Below are positions 36,832 through 46,106 of a DNA stretch of 64,000 nucleotides, in pieces. The position numbers were made by a program, and so were the translations under genes. The notes under the pieces were generated by a model. The model did no database searches. It was given only the letters and a program-made list of their open reading frames with translations, and was not told the DNA's origin. The DNA comes from Anaerolineales bacterium (lineage in GTDB: Bacteria; Chloroflexota; Anaerolineae; Anaerolineales; UBA11858), in NCBI GenBank assembly GCA_028278545.1, contig JANQED010000115.1, positions 124,001 to 188,000 of the forward strand, read 5' to 3'. Position 1 is the first letter of the stretch; every line of letters starts with the position of its first letter.

Positions 36832-36984
36832 ATGCAAGCTTTTTATAGTGATCTGATTTCGAAATCCAAGAAAAATGTGGCATATCAGCGTGCGATGGTT
36901 CGTTTAACTCAAGTCAGCTTGAGTCAAATGGCGGCTCTTGAAAGCGCTCCATCATGGGAGCCTTGGGATGCTTCTGCGTCTTAG
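36832..36984 (+). CDS. ComX-like pheromone precursor peptide (candidate)
   Basis: A 50-residue peptide with AAAGGAG 6 bases before ATG 36832; the ORF-track start at 36748 is not used. The N-terminal two thirds are basic and helical (SDLISKSKKNVAYQRAM), the C-terminal tail is ESAPSWEPWDASAS, with two tryptophans. Bacillus ComX precursors are 50-70 residues long and carry an isoprenylated Trp in a C-terminal tail. Sequence alone does not identify the family, but size, Trp tail and neighbours (polyprenyl synthase, ComP-like kinase, response regulator) all fit. Which Trp is modified and where the peptide is cleaved are unknown. Confidence 0.65.
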   Translation: MQAFYSDLISKSKKNVAYQRAMVRLTQVSLSQMAALESAPSWEPWDASAS

Positions 36985-37017
36985 AAGGCGTATAACAATC
37001 AATAGATTTTTGACATT

Positions 37018-37045
37018 CTGGCCGAGAGAGATCTCGGCCAGTTTT
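37018..37045 (+). terminator. Hairpin with T-run between peptide and prenyl synthase genes
   Basis: Perfect 10-bp stem CTGGCCGAGA / TCTCGGCCAG with a GAGA loop (37018-37041), then TTTT. It lies 33 bases after the comX-like stop and 12 before comQ-like ATG. A short T-run suggests partial termination, which would make the peptide mRNA more abundant than the enzyme mRNA. Confidence 0.65.
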
Positions 37046-37056
37046 ATGGATCAATA

Positions 37057-38025
37057 ATGGATATTTATGAAGAAGCTCGTAGCACTCTGCTAGAGATGTC
37101 AATTGTTAAATCTTGGGCAGAAATGCAAAACGCGGTTGAGAAAATGGCCGCAAGACGGCCGCGTGATTGGCAACTGCCCATGCTGGCCTGCGTGGCGGTG
37201 GGCGGCAATAGTAAACAGGCTGTCCCAGCCTCATCAGCAATTGGTTGTATGCAGATGAGTATCATTCTTGTTGATGACATGCTGGACGAGGACCCACGCG
37301 GGGAATACCATCATATTGGTGTTGGAGCAGCATCCAACTTGGCATCTGCACTGCAAGCTGTTGGAATGGAAGTTATTTCTCAAAGCGGTGCCAGTATGGA
37401 CGTGAAGCTAGGCGCTCTTCGTTGCCTAAACCAAATGATGTTGACCACAGCCTTAGGTCAACATTTGGATGCGCAAAATCCTCAGGATGAAGAGACTTAC
37501 TGGGAGCTTGTGCGCACCAAAAGTTCCCCCTTTTTTGGTGCCGCCCTCTACGTCGGCGCGTTACTGGGGCGGGCTGATCCCGAAACCGCCGCCCAGATCG
37601 ATAAGTTCGGTCAGCTCTATGGTGAGATGATCCAGATTCATGACGATTTGAACGACAGCATGGAAACACCGGCCAACCCAGATTGGACTCAGGGGCGGGC
37701 GCCGCTGCCGATCTTATTTGCCCAGGTTGTGGATCATCCAGATAGGGAACGTTTTCTCCAATTGCGTCGGGATATCGCCGATCCAGATGCCTTGACTGAA
37801 GCGCAGACGATTCTGATCCGCTGTGGCGCGGTCAGTTACTGCATCGATCAATTGCTGCGCAGGGTTCAAGCTGCGCGAGAGATTCTGGATAAGCTATCAT
37901 TAGTCCACCCTGAAAAACTCGAAGGGTTAATCGCCGATGTCGTAGACCCGGTGACGAACCTATTTGCAGAGATTGGCGTTGAACAGCCCGAGGCGTTTTT
38001 AAAACCCTCAAAACCTGTTACCTAA
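37057..38025 (+). CDS. Isoprenyl diphosphate synthase-like protein (ComQ-like candidate)
   Basis: A 322-residue all-helical trans-isoprenyl synthase fold. The first Asp-rich motif is DDMLDE near residue 73, the second DDLNDSM near 195; both are intact, so metal-diphosphate chemistry is likely. Canonical synthases of menaquinone side chains have similar motifs, but the neighbouring peptide and kinase make the peptide-modifying ComQ role more likely. The 3' end overlaps the convergent response regulator gene by 18 bases. Ribosome site weak (ATGGATC), consistent with read-through from the peptide gene. Confidence 0.8.
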   Translation: MDIYEEARSTLLEMSIVKSWAEMQNAVEKMAARRPRDWQLPMLACVAVGGNSKQAVPASSAIGCMQMSIILVDDMLDEDPRGEYHHIGVGAASNLASALQAVGMEVISQSGASMDVKLGALRCLNQMMLTTALGQHLDAQNPQDEETYWELVRTKSSPFFGAALYVGALLGRADPETAAQIDKFGQLYGEMIQIHDDLNDSMETPANPDWTQGRAPLPILFAQVVDHPDRERFLQLRRDIADPDALTEAQTILIRCGAVSYCIDQLLRRVQAAREILDKLSLVHPEKLEGLIADVVDPVTNLFAEIGVEQPEAFLKPSKPVT

Positions 38026-38700
38026 ATCTACGATAGGTGTCTCTGGTGTGATCAGCCCCAATTGCCGCGCTTTGGCAATAGCCGACGTCCGACTGCGAAC
38101 GTTGAGTCGCAGGTAAGCTTCTGAAAGCAAATTTCGCATGGTAGAGTTTGCAATCCCTAAACGGTTTGCAAGCTCGGCTGTGGTGGCGTCCGGATGAGAA
38201 GCGCACAGTGATAATGCTTCCAGTTGTCGCCGTGTGGGAGTGGATTCCTTGGGGATTTTCTTGAACAACTGTTGATAGGCCTGTTGACTTAGGTGAATGC
38301 CGCCTTGGTCAACAACCTCGATGACACTTCCTAGATTCTGAACAGTCTCTCTGTCATCCTTGAAAATATAGCCGCTGGCTCCAGCCTCCATCACGGCTTT
38401 GATGAGTGACGGTTGGTTGTGCATAGAGATGATCAAGATGCTTAGGTCAGGGTATTTTTGAAGCACTCTGGGGATCAAATGTAGGATGGGATATGGATTG
38501 AGGTTGTCTGGTGAAGTCGGCACCTGCACATCTAAGATCAACACATCGGTCGGGTGACGGGTTAGAAGGGGTTCGATATCCTTCCCAAAATTCGCGGTGG
38601 TAACCACCTCGATTTCAGGATTCTTATTCAGCCGGTACAGATAGCCATCGATGATGCCTTGATGGTCATCCAGGATCGTCACACGAATTTTTGGAGACAT
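38008..38700 (-). CDS. LuxR/NarL-type response regulator (ComA-like candidate)
   Basis: A 230-residue regulator: receiver with DDHQGI acidic residues, Asp in VLILDVQVP and Lys in YIFKDD, then a LuxR-type helix-turn-helix (RQLEALSLCASHPDATTAEL, ANRLGIANSTMRNLLSEAY). It is the natural partner of the HisKA_3 kinase at 34213, as ComA is of ComP. It is transcribed convergently with the prenyl-synthase gene. The putative activator sites in the comP/comX divergent region would be its target by inference. Confidence 0.85.
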   Translation of the reverse strand: MSPKIRVTILDDHQGIIDGYLYRLNKNPEIEVVTTANFGKDIEPLLTRHPTDVLILDVQVPTSPDNLNPYPILHLIPRVLQKYPDLSILIISMHNQPSLIKAVMEAGASGYIFKDDRETVQNLGSVIEVVDQGGIHLSQQAYQQLFKKIPKESTPTRRQLEALSLCASHPDATTAELANRLGIANSTMRNLLSEAYLRLNVRSRTSAIAKARQLGLITPETPIVDLGNRF

Positions 38701-39092
38701 AATTCTACCTGTAAGTCTTAGCTTAGCAGAAAACTTCTAAGCCTGCAAGCCAGCGCGGGAGAAAAACAGTACATGTGCCTGCATTCATGGAATTGATTGA
38801 CGCCATTGGTTGGGGAGTTAGTTTGTTCTCAGTTCAAGTTGCGAGGTATTTGATGACGTTAAGTTATATCCTTCTCATTATAATTCAGCTTTGGATTGCT
38901 TGGCATCGATCCCGTAATCTGGATATAATCGCCTTTCAACAAGCAATTTTTTTTTGGTAGAAGCTCGATCATTTGGCTGAGTCTTCGTCTTGAGCCGCTT
39001 GCTTACGTCTGTGTTCAGGCCAGCGCGCCCGCCTTACGCCGCTGTGTCGAGCTTGTCGAAACATAACTCTGAAGTGGCTGCCTGAGGAATAC
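38701..39092 (+). other. Intergenic region without a supported gene
   Basis: About 390 bases between the ComA-like gene and the DUF971 gene. A 61-residue hydrophobic ORF (38775-38960, GTG start) has no ribosome site. A GTCGAGCTTGTCGAAAC stretch (39046-39062) with arms TCGA...TCGA looks like a small dispersed repeat, but I see it only once here. Confidence 0.45.
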
Positions 39093-39431
39093 ATGAAAAC
39101 GAAGCCCACTGGTATCAAGGTAAATCGAGAACAAAATGAGATGACCATTACTTGGCGTGATGGGCACCTTAGCGCTTATTCCTTTTCCTTGTTACGCCAT
39201 GCCTGCCCCTGCGCTGAGTGCCGTGGTCACGAGCATATGGGCCCTTTACCTGATCCCGAAATTTTTGCGCTCCCAGAGGATGACTCCCTACGCACATATC
39301 TAGAAGACGTTGAAGCCGTGGGTAGTTATGCCATCACGATATATTGGAAAGATGGCCATCAATATGGCATCTATAATTGGGAATATTTGCGCGCTTTATG
39401 TCCCTGTGATGCTTGCCAAGCAGAGGGGTAA
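39093..39431 (+). CDS. DUF971 domain protein
   Basis: A 112-residue protein with the DUF971 core: WRDGHLSAYSFSLLRHACPC followed by AECRG and IYWKDGHQYGIYNWEYLRALCPCDAC. The CPC...C pairs suggest a metal site. The domain also forms the N-terminus of gamma-butyrobetaine hydroxylases and occurs with Fe-S assembly proteins; its bacterial role is not settled. It ends at a bidirectional terminator. Confidence 0.88.
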   Translation: MKTKPTGIKVNREQNEMTITWRDGHLSAYSFSLLRHACPCAECRGHEHMGPLPDPEIFALPEDDSLRTYLEDVEAVGSYAITIYWKDGHQYGIYNWEYLRALCPCDACQAEG

Positions 39432-39436
39432 TCGTG

Positions 39437-39487
39437 AAAAAAGAGGCTGCGAGCGGCATTTTACGCCAACTCGCAGCCTCTTTTTTT
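39437..39487. terminator. Bidirectional intrinsic terminator
   Basis: Long perfect stem AAAAAAGAGGCTGCGAG / CTCGCAGCCTCTTTTTT with a 16-base loop, A-run on one side and T-run on the other. It serves both the DUF971 gene and the convergent response regulator gene. Confidence 0.9.
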
Positions 39488-39502
39488 AGAAATCCCACTT
39501 TT

Positions 39503-40159
39503 CTATTGTAGATGATCTCTTAGATTGTGCTCAACGGCATAGGCGGCCGCTTCTGCCCTATTGCTGACGTTCAGCTTGGAGAGAATGCTGCTGACATAGT
39601 TCCGCACGGTGCCCTCTCCCAAGAAGAGCTCTTTAGCGATCTCACGGTTCGTTTTACCTTCTGAGACTAGGATGAGCACATGTTTTTCTTGTTGAGTTAA
39701 ATCCGCGAAGGCAGAGGCCTCTTCTTCTTTCGCTGCCCGCCGGACTTCCTGGAAGATGCGTTGGGTTACCGCAGGGTCGAGCAGCGCTTCCCCTCGCCCA
39801 ACCGCCTCCAGTGCTCGAACCAGATCATCGCCGCCAATTTGCTTGAGGACATAGCCCGCTGCCCCGGCACGAATGGCCGAGAATAGCATTTCATCTTCGG
39901 CATAGGATGTCAACATGATTACCTGGGTGTCTGGATAGTTCTCGGTGATCTTCTCACAAGCATCGATTCCGGAGCCGCCCGGCAAGCGGATATCCATGAC
40001 AACGACATCGGGCGAGTATTGTTCCACGTGTTTTAACGCTTCACGCGCTGTCCCTGCCTCGGCAACCACTTCAAAATGGGGATGACGATCGATGAGCGCT
40101 TTTAGACCTAAGCGAACGACCTCGTGGTCGTCAACCAATAATATACGTTGTTTCTTCAT
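39503..40159 (-). CDS. NarL/FixJ-type response regulator
   Basis: A 218-residue regulator: receiver with [12 protein letters not shown], Asp in [13 protein letters not shown] and Lys in YVLKQIG, then a LuxR helix-turn-helix ([38 protein letters not shown]). It is the last gene of the minus-strand phospho-signalling run and follows a PhoB-like regulator after 60 bases. No cognate histidine kinase is adjacent; the Ser/Thr kinase operon is its only signalling neighbour. Confidence 0.9.
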   Translation of the reverse strand: MKKQRILLVDDHEVVRLGLKALIDRHPHFEVVAEAGTAREALKHVEQYSPDVVVMDIRLPGGSGIDACEKITENYPDTQVIMLTSYAEDEMLFSAIRAGAAGYVLKQIGGDDLVRALEAVGRGEALLDPAVTQRIFQEVRRAAKEEEASAFADLTQQEKHVLILVSEGKTNREIAKELFLGEGTVRNYVSSILSKLNVSNRAEAAAYAVEHNLRDHLQ

Positions 40160-40219
40160 ACAGTTCTCTCCTTGCGGCCGAGAATGTGCCTGGTATGTTA
40201 TGCCTGATAGATGTGTAGA

Positions 40220-40936
40220 TCATTCCCGGCGGTAATCTACGAAGCGATATCCCACACCTCGCTCGGTGAGGATGTATTTCGGTTTTGCTGGGTCTTGCTC
40301 GATTTTTTTGCGCAGGTAATTGACGTATAAACGGACATAATGAGGTTCGTCTCGATACTCATAACCCCAAACTTTGGTGAGGATTTGTTCGTGGGTCAGC
40401 ACCCAGCCAGCGTTCTGGACCAGGTGGTAGAGCAAACGATACTCTGTGGGGCGGAGTTGGATCAGTTCACCATCGACCCAAACCTCTCTGCGTTTGAAAT
40501 CGAGTTTCAGTCGTTCATCAACTTCTATAACGCTTGATGCGCCCCCCTCGGTAGTTTCGAGTCGGCGCAGGACGGCGCGTACTCTGCTGACTAATTCGCG
40601 GGGGCTAAAGGGTTTGGTTACGTAATCGTCGGCACCCCACTCCAAACCTCGTACGCGGTCGTCCTCTTCACCTTTCGCAGTCAGCATGATTACCGGCACA
40701 GAGCTAAACTCCCGTATCTTCTGTAACACCTGAAAGCCGTCGATATCGGGGAGCATCACGTCTAGTAACACTAAATTGGGAAGAGAGCTTCGTACGTGTT
40801 CGACGGCCTCTTTACCATTGTAAGCAGAGATGACCTGGAACCCATCGTGCTCAAGGTTTAGCCGAATGAACCGCACCATGCGCTTCTCGTCATCGACAAC
40901 CAGGATGCGATGTCCCTGAATGCGTTCTGTCGTCAT
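40220..40936 (-). CDS. OmpR/PhoB-type response regulator
   Basis: A 238-residue regulator: receiver (ILVVDDEKRMVRF, Asp in LVLLDVMLPDIDGF, Lys in YVTKPFSP) and a winged-helix DNA-binding domain (RPTEYRLLYHLVQNAGWVLT, YVNYLRKKIEQD, GVGYRF). The start overlaps the stop of the upstream small gene by four bases (ATGA), so it is translationally coupled to the FHA/STPK operon. Its histidine kinase is not in this window. Confidence 0.92.
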   Translation of the reverse strand: MTTERIQGHRILVVDDEKRMVRFIRLNLEHDGFQVISAYNGKEAVEHVRSSLPNLVLLDVMLPDIDGFQVLQKIREFSSVPVIMLTAKGEEDDRVRGLEWGADDYVTKPFSPRELVSRVRAVLRRLETTEGGASSVIEVDERLKLDFKRREVWVDGELIQLRPTEYRLLYHLVQNAGWVLTHEQILTKVWGYEYRDEPHYVRLYVNYLRKKIEQDPAKPKYILTERGVGYRFVDYRRE

Positions 40937-41181
40937 TGTCCCTCTCTCACAAAACCGATGATTTGTTCTTCGTCATCACTGGGGAGGATTTCAATGAAAG
41001 TCAATTGATTTACCGGCCAGAGCACCGTGTTTACCCCGTGATCCAGAAAGTGTAATTCCCGGCCATCACGGTATCTGGGATTGATCACTTTGATCAACTG
41101 GTCGTTGGGTTGGGGGAGTTCTTCGATTTCCGCGATGATCGGGTCCTGGTTGAGTACATGCAAGATAATTTCTATTGCCAT
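40933..41181 (-). CDS. Hypothetical small protein in the phospho-signalling operon
   Basis: An 82-residue acidic soluble protein (IEIILHVLNQDPIIAEIEELPQ..., ending SDDEEQIIGFVREGQ) with a beta-rich look. I do not recognise a family. It is flanked at 13 bases by the FHA protein and by a four-base overlap with the PhoB-like regulator, so it is a genuine gene of the operon. Confidence 0.7.
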   Translation of the reverse strand: MAIEIILHVLNQDPIIAEIEELPQPNDQLIKVINPRYRDGRELHFLDHGVNTVLWPVNQLTFIEILPSDDEEQIIGFVREGQ

Positions 41182-41194
41182 GATTGTTCTCCGT

Positions 41195-41710
41195 TCATTT
41201 TCGGATGAGAATTTGAAGTTTTAGGTTTCCTAGGGTCAGGACATCACCATGCTGGATCGTGTGTTCTGCGTGAGCCGAGAGCTTCTTCCCGTTTAGGCGG
41301 GTGCCATTAGCGGAACCCAGGTCTTTAGCAGTGACTTGAGCACCTTTAACGGCCAGCGTAGCGTGCAATCGGGAGACACCGGATTCATAGGCGTCAAAAG
41401 GGCTCAAGTCGATATCCGGCACAACGGCTTGGCCTTCCGTTGAACGGCCGATCGTCAGTTCTTTATCGCCCTTGATGAAAATGGTATCTTCTGTATCGAG
41501 TAGGTAAATAGCAGCTTTGCTGTCTTCAAGGTTTTTTGGGGGTGAGGGGAAAGTTGGCGCTGCGCTTGACGATATTTTTTTGACCGTTCTGTTCTCTGAA
41601 AATTCTATCGCTGCGGTAGTATCGGTGGTTTCATATAGCTGAGCACCGCACTGGCTACAGAAGAGGGCGCCGTTCAACTCTTGATATTTACATTGGGGGC
41701 ACGAAATCAT
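41195..41710 (-). CDS. Zinc-ribbon and FHA domain protein
   Basis: A 171-residue protein. An N-terminal zinc ribbon ([22 protein letters not shown]) is followed by a linker and a C-terminal FHA domain ([37 protein letters not shown]), which binds phosphothreonine. It probably reads phosphorylation by the Ser/Thr kinase encoded upstream. The start overlaps the stop of the J-domain/VWA gene by four bases. Confidence 0.9.
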   Translation of the reverse strand: MISCPQCKYQELNGALFCSQCGAQLYETTDTTAAIEFSENRTVKKISSSAAPTFPSPPKNLEDSKAAIYLLDTEDTIFIKGDKELTIGRSTEGQAVVPDIDLSPFDAYESGVSRLHATLAVKGAQVTAKDLGSANGTRLNGKKLSAHAEHTIQHGDVLTLGNLKLQILIRK

Positions 41711-43191
41711 GACTCACTAACCTGGTTATTTCCCGCGGGTAGTAATGCCCGCGTTCCATATTTGATGCGCTTCTTTCCTTCTTCACTCAAGTCCTGTCTC
41801 TCTTCGATCTGCGCGGCTTCGGTGAGAACGACCTGCGCCAATTCTGGTTCGCCCTGAGCGAGTAAATGCGTGGCTATATATTTTAATCGGGTGCTCGCCT
41901 TAGCAAGTTCACCTTTTGAAATCTCTTCCCTGGCTTTTTCCTGTATGCGATAGAGCGTCAATTTTGAAAGCGCTTTTGTAATTTTTGGTGAGGGAGTTTC
42001 TGGAGGTGGATTTGCATCAACGCTTCTGCAAAGCATTATCGGAATCTGATATGAAGCGGACTTGGATGGAATCTCAAATAGAAAATCGCCGTCGATCAGT
42101 AAAGCCTCTTTGACTTCAATGGGCATCGGATCGACAATCAACTCAAGCAGAACTTGTAGGTGATTGCCTTTTGGCAGGGAACCTAACTTGACTGGTGATT
42201 CGAGAGATAATGCGCCACTTTCTGGGGCTAGCTTGAAGGCGTAGTTCAAGTTAATCCCTGATCCGCATCTAAAATCTAGGCTCATTTGTTCAGCATACGC
42301 TTGTTGCAGCCTGTTTAACTTCTTTGTGAGGAGATCGCGAATGTCTTTCGGTTTATGGACATAGAGACAATTTCCGCCAGTCCGGGTTGCAAGATCGTCC
42401 AGCAAAACGTCGTTCCACCGCCCCCCGATCCCCAAACTGCTCAGGCCAATGCCTTTTTGGGCTGCCGCGTCGGCGAGATCTTGACAATCTTTCTCGTCGC
42501 CGTAAGTGTGCCCGTCTGTAATCAGGATGATATGGTTGGTATAGGATGGTCGGTAGTTCCGTTGAACCTCTTTGAAGCCGGCTTCTAGGCCTTTAAAGAT
42601 TTCTGTACCGCCCCGGGCGTGTAAAGCGTGAATGCGCCCTTCTGCCTTTCGGCTATTCGCATGGGAGCCAGACGGTATGGCGATTTTGGCCTTATCGTTG
42701 AAAGCGATGATCGATACCGTATCCTGCGGCCGCAATTGGCGGATGAGTTCGATCGCGGTGGCTTTGACAATATCAAGGCGTGCGCCTTTCATCGATGTCG
42801 ATGTATCCAGGACCAGGGCCACATTGAGGGGTGGAGGTGGTTCATCGGAAAGCGTTGGGTCTGGCAAGATCTCCATCTCAATGTGGGCATAGATGAGTTG
42901 TGGCTCAGTCGAATGTTGGATGACCGTTTGGCTGTATTGGATATCGATGCGAACGGGTTGAGCTGGTTTTTGTGTTTGGGGGATATTTTGATCGTAAGCC
43001 GCCCTTTTGTGGGGGTCGATCAGTACTTCATATGCCTCTTTGATATTGATGAAGTGTTCTGTCGCCCCTGCCTCTACGTTCACATCTGGGTGCAGGCGTC
43101 GCGCCGCTTTGCGATATGCTCTTAGGATTTCGTCTTGCGAAGCGTACTCTGAAATCCCCAGACGCTCGTAGAGGTTAGTTTCGTCTGACAT
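41707..43191 (-). CDS. J-domain / von Willebrand A fusion protein
   Basis: About 494 residues: a J domain at residues 5-65 ([20 protein letters not shown], with HPD in RRLHPDVN), a linker, and a VWA domain from about residue 105 with a complete MIDAS ([11 protein letters not shown], later [14 protein letters not shown]-like). A C-terminal beta-rich and helical region (about 300-480) has no assigned family. Cofactor or client of an Hsp70 with a metal-dependent adhesion domain is the inference. The start is one of a cluster of ATGs (43191, 43200, 43203); 43191 is chosen, and the gene touches or overlaps the phosphatase stop. Confidence 0.83.
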   Translation of the reverse strand: MSDETNLYERLGISEYASQDEILRAYRKAARRLHPDVNVEAGATEHFINIKEAYEVLIDPHKRAAYDQNIPQTQKPAQPVRIDIQYSQTVIQHSTEPQLIYAHIEMEILPDPTLSDEPPPPLNVALVLDTSTSMKGARLDIVKATAIELIRQLRPQDTVSIIAFNDKAKIAIPSGSHANSRKAEGRIHALHARGGTEIFKGLEAGFKEVQRNYRPSYTNHIILITDGHTYGDEKDCQDLADAAAQKGIGLSSLGIGGRWNDVLLDDLATRTGGNCLYVHKPKDIRDLLTKKLNRLQQAYAEQMSLDFRCGSGINLNYAFKLAPESGALSLESPVKLGSLPKGNHLQVLLELIVDPMPIEVKEALLIDGDFLFEIPSKSASYQIPIMLCRSVDANPPPETPSPKITKALSKLTLYRIQEKAREEISKGELAKASTRLKYIATHLLAQGEPELAQVVLTEAAQIEERQDLSEEGKKRIKYGTRALLPAGNNQVSES

Positions 43192-43192
43192 G

Positions 43193-44164
43193 CTACTCAT
43201 CATTGTCCGGCAAGCGAACCAAAATCGCCGTGATGTTGTCTGGGCCACCGGCCTGGTTGGCCGCGTTCACCATCTCCTGGCAGGCGATGGGCAGCGTACT
43301 AGCATTCTTGATGATCATCCCCAATTCTTTTTCTGGCACGACTCCCCATAATCCGTCGGAACAGATCAGCAAATATCCAGATTCAGGTGTGGGAGCAGTA
43401 ATAATCTCCGGTTCGAACGGTTCCCCCTGGCCCAGCGCGCGGTAAAGCACATTACGTTGGGGATGGATGGCGGCCTCTTCGGGGGTGAGTTGGCCGAGTT
43501 CTTCTAGTCTTTTCACCAGCGAGTGATCTCGAGTGAGCGGCTTCATAGCGCCGCTCAGGTTGACAGAATAGACTCGGCTGTCACCGACATGGGCGATGGC
43601 CATTTGATTGTCCATGATCACCACGGCAGTAAGCGTGGTGCCGCCGCCAGGTGCGTAAGTGAGAATCGCATTATGGGCCTCGATAACCCCTTGATGGAGG
43701 ATCTCTCTTAAGGGGTTGTTGGGAGGCTGGGGATCTACTCTAAAGAAATTGTTGAAAAGCTCATCCATGATGAGTTCGACCATGGTCAGGGTAGCGATCT
43801 CGCTGGCGACTTCTCCGTGCTGGTGCCCGCCCATACCATCCGCCACGATATAAAGCCCGAAAGGGCGCCGGGTACCATCGTTGGCTAAGATCGTTGTCAG
43901 CGAAAACAGCGCGTCTTCATTGTGATCGCGCTGACGTCCTTCAGATTGAGCGCAACTCGCCAACAATTGCGGGGGTTTCAGTCCAAGGCTGCCTTCTGGT
44001 TGGTCTGAGCCGATGATCTTCGGTACCGGCGATAATGGTTTTGTAATTTCCTGAGAGCTGATGACCTCTTCTGTTGGCACGGTCGGGGTGTCTTCAATCT
44101 CAACCTTTACCTCGGATTTGATTTTAGTGCGCTTTCTAAACAACTTTTTCAGATATTCTGCCAC
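43193..44164 (-). CDS. PP2C-type serine/threonine phosphatase
   Basis: A 323-residue phosphatase with a 70-residue basic/acidic N-terminal extension, then the PPM core: [25 protein letters not shown] and the late [13 protein letters not shown]. All metal-binding aspartates are present. Start is GTG 44164 with GGGAG 10 bases upstream. It is encoded next to the Ser/Thr kinase and is its expected antagonist. Confidence 0.92.
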   Translation of the reverse strand: MAEYLKKLFRKRTKIKSEVKVEIEDTPTVPTEEVISSQEITKPLSPVPKIIGSDQPEGSLGLKPPQLLASCAQSEGRQRDHNEDALFSLTTILANDGTRRPFGLYIVADGMGGHQHGEVASEIATLTMVELIMDELFNNFFRVDPQPPNNPLREILHQGVIEAHNAILTYAPGGGTTLTAVVIMDNQMAIAHVGDSRVYSVNLSGAMKPLTRDHSLVKRLEELGQLTPEEAAIHPQRNVLYRALGQGEPFEPEIITAPTPESGYLLICSDGLWGVVPEKELGMIIKNASTLPIACQEMVNAANQAGGPDNITAILVRLPDNDE

Positions 44165-44191
44165 GGGTGCTGAACTCCCATTGAAATGACC

Positions 44192-46072
44192 CTATGCAGG
44201 CAATGCATAGAGTAGCTGGTCTATTGACCCTATATAAATAACCTCATCGTGGATGACGGGGGTGCTGATGACTGCGCCTCCTGTTTCAAACTTCCAGCGT
44301 AGAAACCCTGTTTTGGAATCCAGGCAATAAAGATGGTTGTCCGCGCTCCCACAGTAGAGGGCGTCTTTATAGATCACCGGGGAACTGGAGACCTGGTGAT
44401 CCGTTTTGAATTTCCAGGCTAGTTTGCTGGTCTTCAGGTTTATGCAATAGATATGCCCATCCGCAGAGCCAATGTAAGCATGTTGATCTGTCAGCCAGGG
44501 TGTCGAGATCGTCCCGCGGTCCATACGGAAGCGCCACAGGGTCCATCCCGTTTTGGCGTCGATGGCATACAGCATTCCATCTACTGACCCAAAATATACA
44601 ACCCCATCTTGAATGCGCGGGGAAGAGGTCACAGCGCGCCTAGCGTTGACGCGCCAGCGCACTTTGCCGCCAAATTCAGCGCAGAAAATGTCGCCGTCTT
44701 CAGTGCCGAAAAAAACCAGGTCATCTTCAATACATGGAGAAGAGCGGATGGGTGAACTCCCGTTGATCTTGACAGCCAGACGTCCCGAGGCGGCATTAAT
44801 AACGTGGATAAACCCATCATCAGAGCCAATAAACACATGCCTGTCTCGAATAATTGGGGATGAACGGATCGGCCCCTCGGTTTGGTATGTCCAGACTACC
44901 CGGCCCGTATTGGCGGAGATAGCGTAAACGCGTTGATCTTCTGATCCAAAATGAATGGTTCGGGCGTGATATGCCGGTGTACTGACGATGCCTCCATCAC
45001 AGGCATATTTCCAAGAGAACTCGCCCGTGATTGCGTCCAGCGCGTATACATTGTTGTCGAGTGCACCTACATAGATCGTGCCGTCGTGATAGCTTGCTGA
45101 ACCGCGGATTTCGTCTTCACATCCAAATGACCACAACGGTTTGACTTCGTAGTCCTGGAGAATGGCCGCTGTGCCAGGCTTTGAATAGGCAATGCCTCCT
45201 TTTCGTGCGATCTGGATCAGCGCGTCCTTCATCAAGTTGGCGTCTTTGAAGCGATCGGGGGCGCTGTATTGCAGGGCGCTATCGACCACATTTTCCAGCT
45301 CTACGGGCACTTCAGAGTTCAATTGTCTGACTGGCCGCTCAGAAAATGTGAAGGGGGCTTCGTCTCTAGGGTCAACGCCGGTTAACAAATGGTGCAGGGT
45401 CGCTCCCAGGGAATAGATATCTACCTGGGGTGAAGCTTCGCCGCGATATTGTTCGGGGGGCGAATAGCCCTCCGTGCCGATCATCGTGCCCTTTTGCCCG
45501 GCTTCGAATTCCTTGGCGATCCCAAAATCTACTAACACCACGTGATTCTCTGGTGTGATCATGATATTTGCTGGTTTCATGTCACGGAACACGATTGGTT
45601 CAGGTTTGTGGGAGTGCAGGTAGTGGAGCACGTCACAAAGATCGATGCCCCAAATCACAATTTGCTGCACAGGCAGTAAGCCATCTGTTGCTTCTAGGAT
45701 GCTTTCGAGATTCTGCCCCTGGATATATTGCATTACCAAATAGGAACGCCGGCCAATCGTAAAATAATCATGGATCTTTGGAATAGAAGCATGATTGACC
45801 GTTGCCAACAAATTCGCCTCGCGCTCGAAGTTGGTGACGAGCGTTTCCCGGATGGCGTCGTCGCGCACTTGAGCGATGATCTCCTTTACGGCCACGTATT
45901 TGGTCACGGAGAATCGATTATCCCGGGCCAGATAAACCGCGCCCATACCTCCGACGCCTAACACCCTCTCGATCTGGTAGCGTTCCTCTAGAATAGTACC
46001 AGATTGGAGTTGTTGATCGTTGTCTAGGTTCTCATTTGGATGCAAATTGCGGGTTCTCGGTTGATCTTCCAG
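44192..46072 (-). CDS. Ser/Thr protein kinase with C-terminal PQQ-type beta-propeller
   Basis: Kinase domain (about 25-290): P-loop GVGGMGAVYLA, VAVKE lysine, catalytic FRDMKPANIM (Phe for the usual His), DFGIAKEF and APE-like SPPEQY. A propeller follows (about 320-625) with seven to eight repeats of the type YALDAITGEFSWKY. No membrane helix lies between, so both halves are cytosolic. The ORF-track ATG (46117) has no ribosome site and lies inside the spacer of a strong promoter; a CTG at 46072 has AGGAGG 6 bases upstream, so I take it as start (626 residues). Substrates likely include the FHA/VWA neighbours. Confidence 0.87.
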   Translation of the reverse strand: MEDQPRTRNLHPNENLDNDQQLQSGTILEERYQIERVLGVGGMGAVYLARDNRFSVTKYVAVKEIIAQVRDDAIRETLVTNFEREANLLATVNHASIPKIHDYFTIGRRSYLVMQYIQGQNLESILEATDGLLPVQQIVIWGIDLCDVLHYLHSHKPEPIVFRDMKPANIMITPENHVVLVDFGIAKEFEAGQKGTMIGTEGYSPPEQYRGEASPQVDIYSLGATLHHLLTGVDPRDEAPFTFSERPVRQLNSEVPVELENVVDSALQYSAPDRFKDANLMKDALIQIARKGGIAYSKPGTAAILQDYEVKPLWSFGCEDEIRGSASYHDGTIYVGALDNNVYALDAITGEFSWKYACDGGIVSTPAYHARTIHFGSEDQRVYAISANTGRVVWTYQTEGPIRSSPIIRDRHVFIGSDDGFIHVINAASGRLAVKINGSSPIRSSPCIEDDLVFFGTEDGDIFCAEFGGKVRWRVNARRAVTSSPRIQDGVVYFGSVDGMLYAIDAKTGWTLWRFRMDRGTISTPWLTDQHAYIGSADGHIYCINLKTSKLAWKFKTDHQVSSSPVIYKDALYCGSADNHLYCLDSKTGFLRWKFETGGAVISTPVIHDEVIYIGSIDQLLYALPA

Positions 46073-46106
46073 AGAGTGCCTCCTGCGGCCAGAAAACGAT
46101 AGCGTA

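Noticed and set aside
38775-38960. 61-residue hydrophobic ORF
   Set aside because: GTG start without ribosome site, odd composition at the end (AIFFW), no partner; tested as a second pheromone gene but has no Trp tail pattern.
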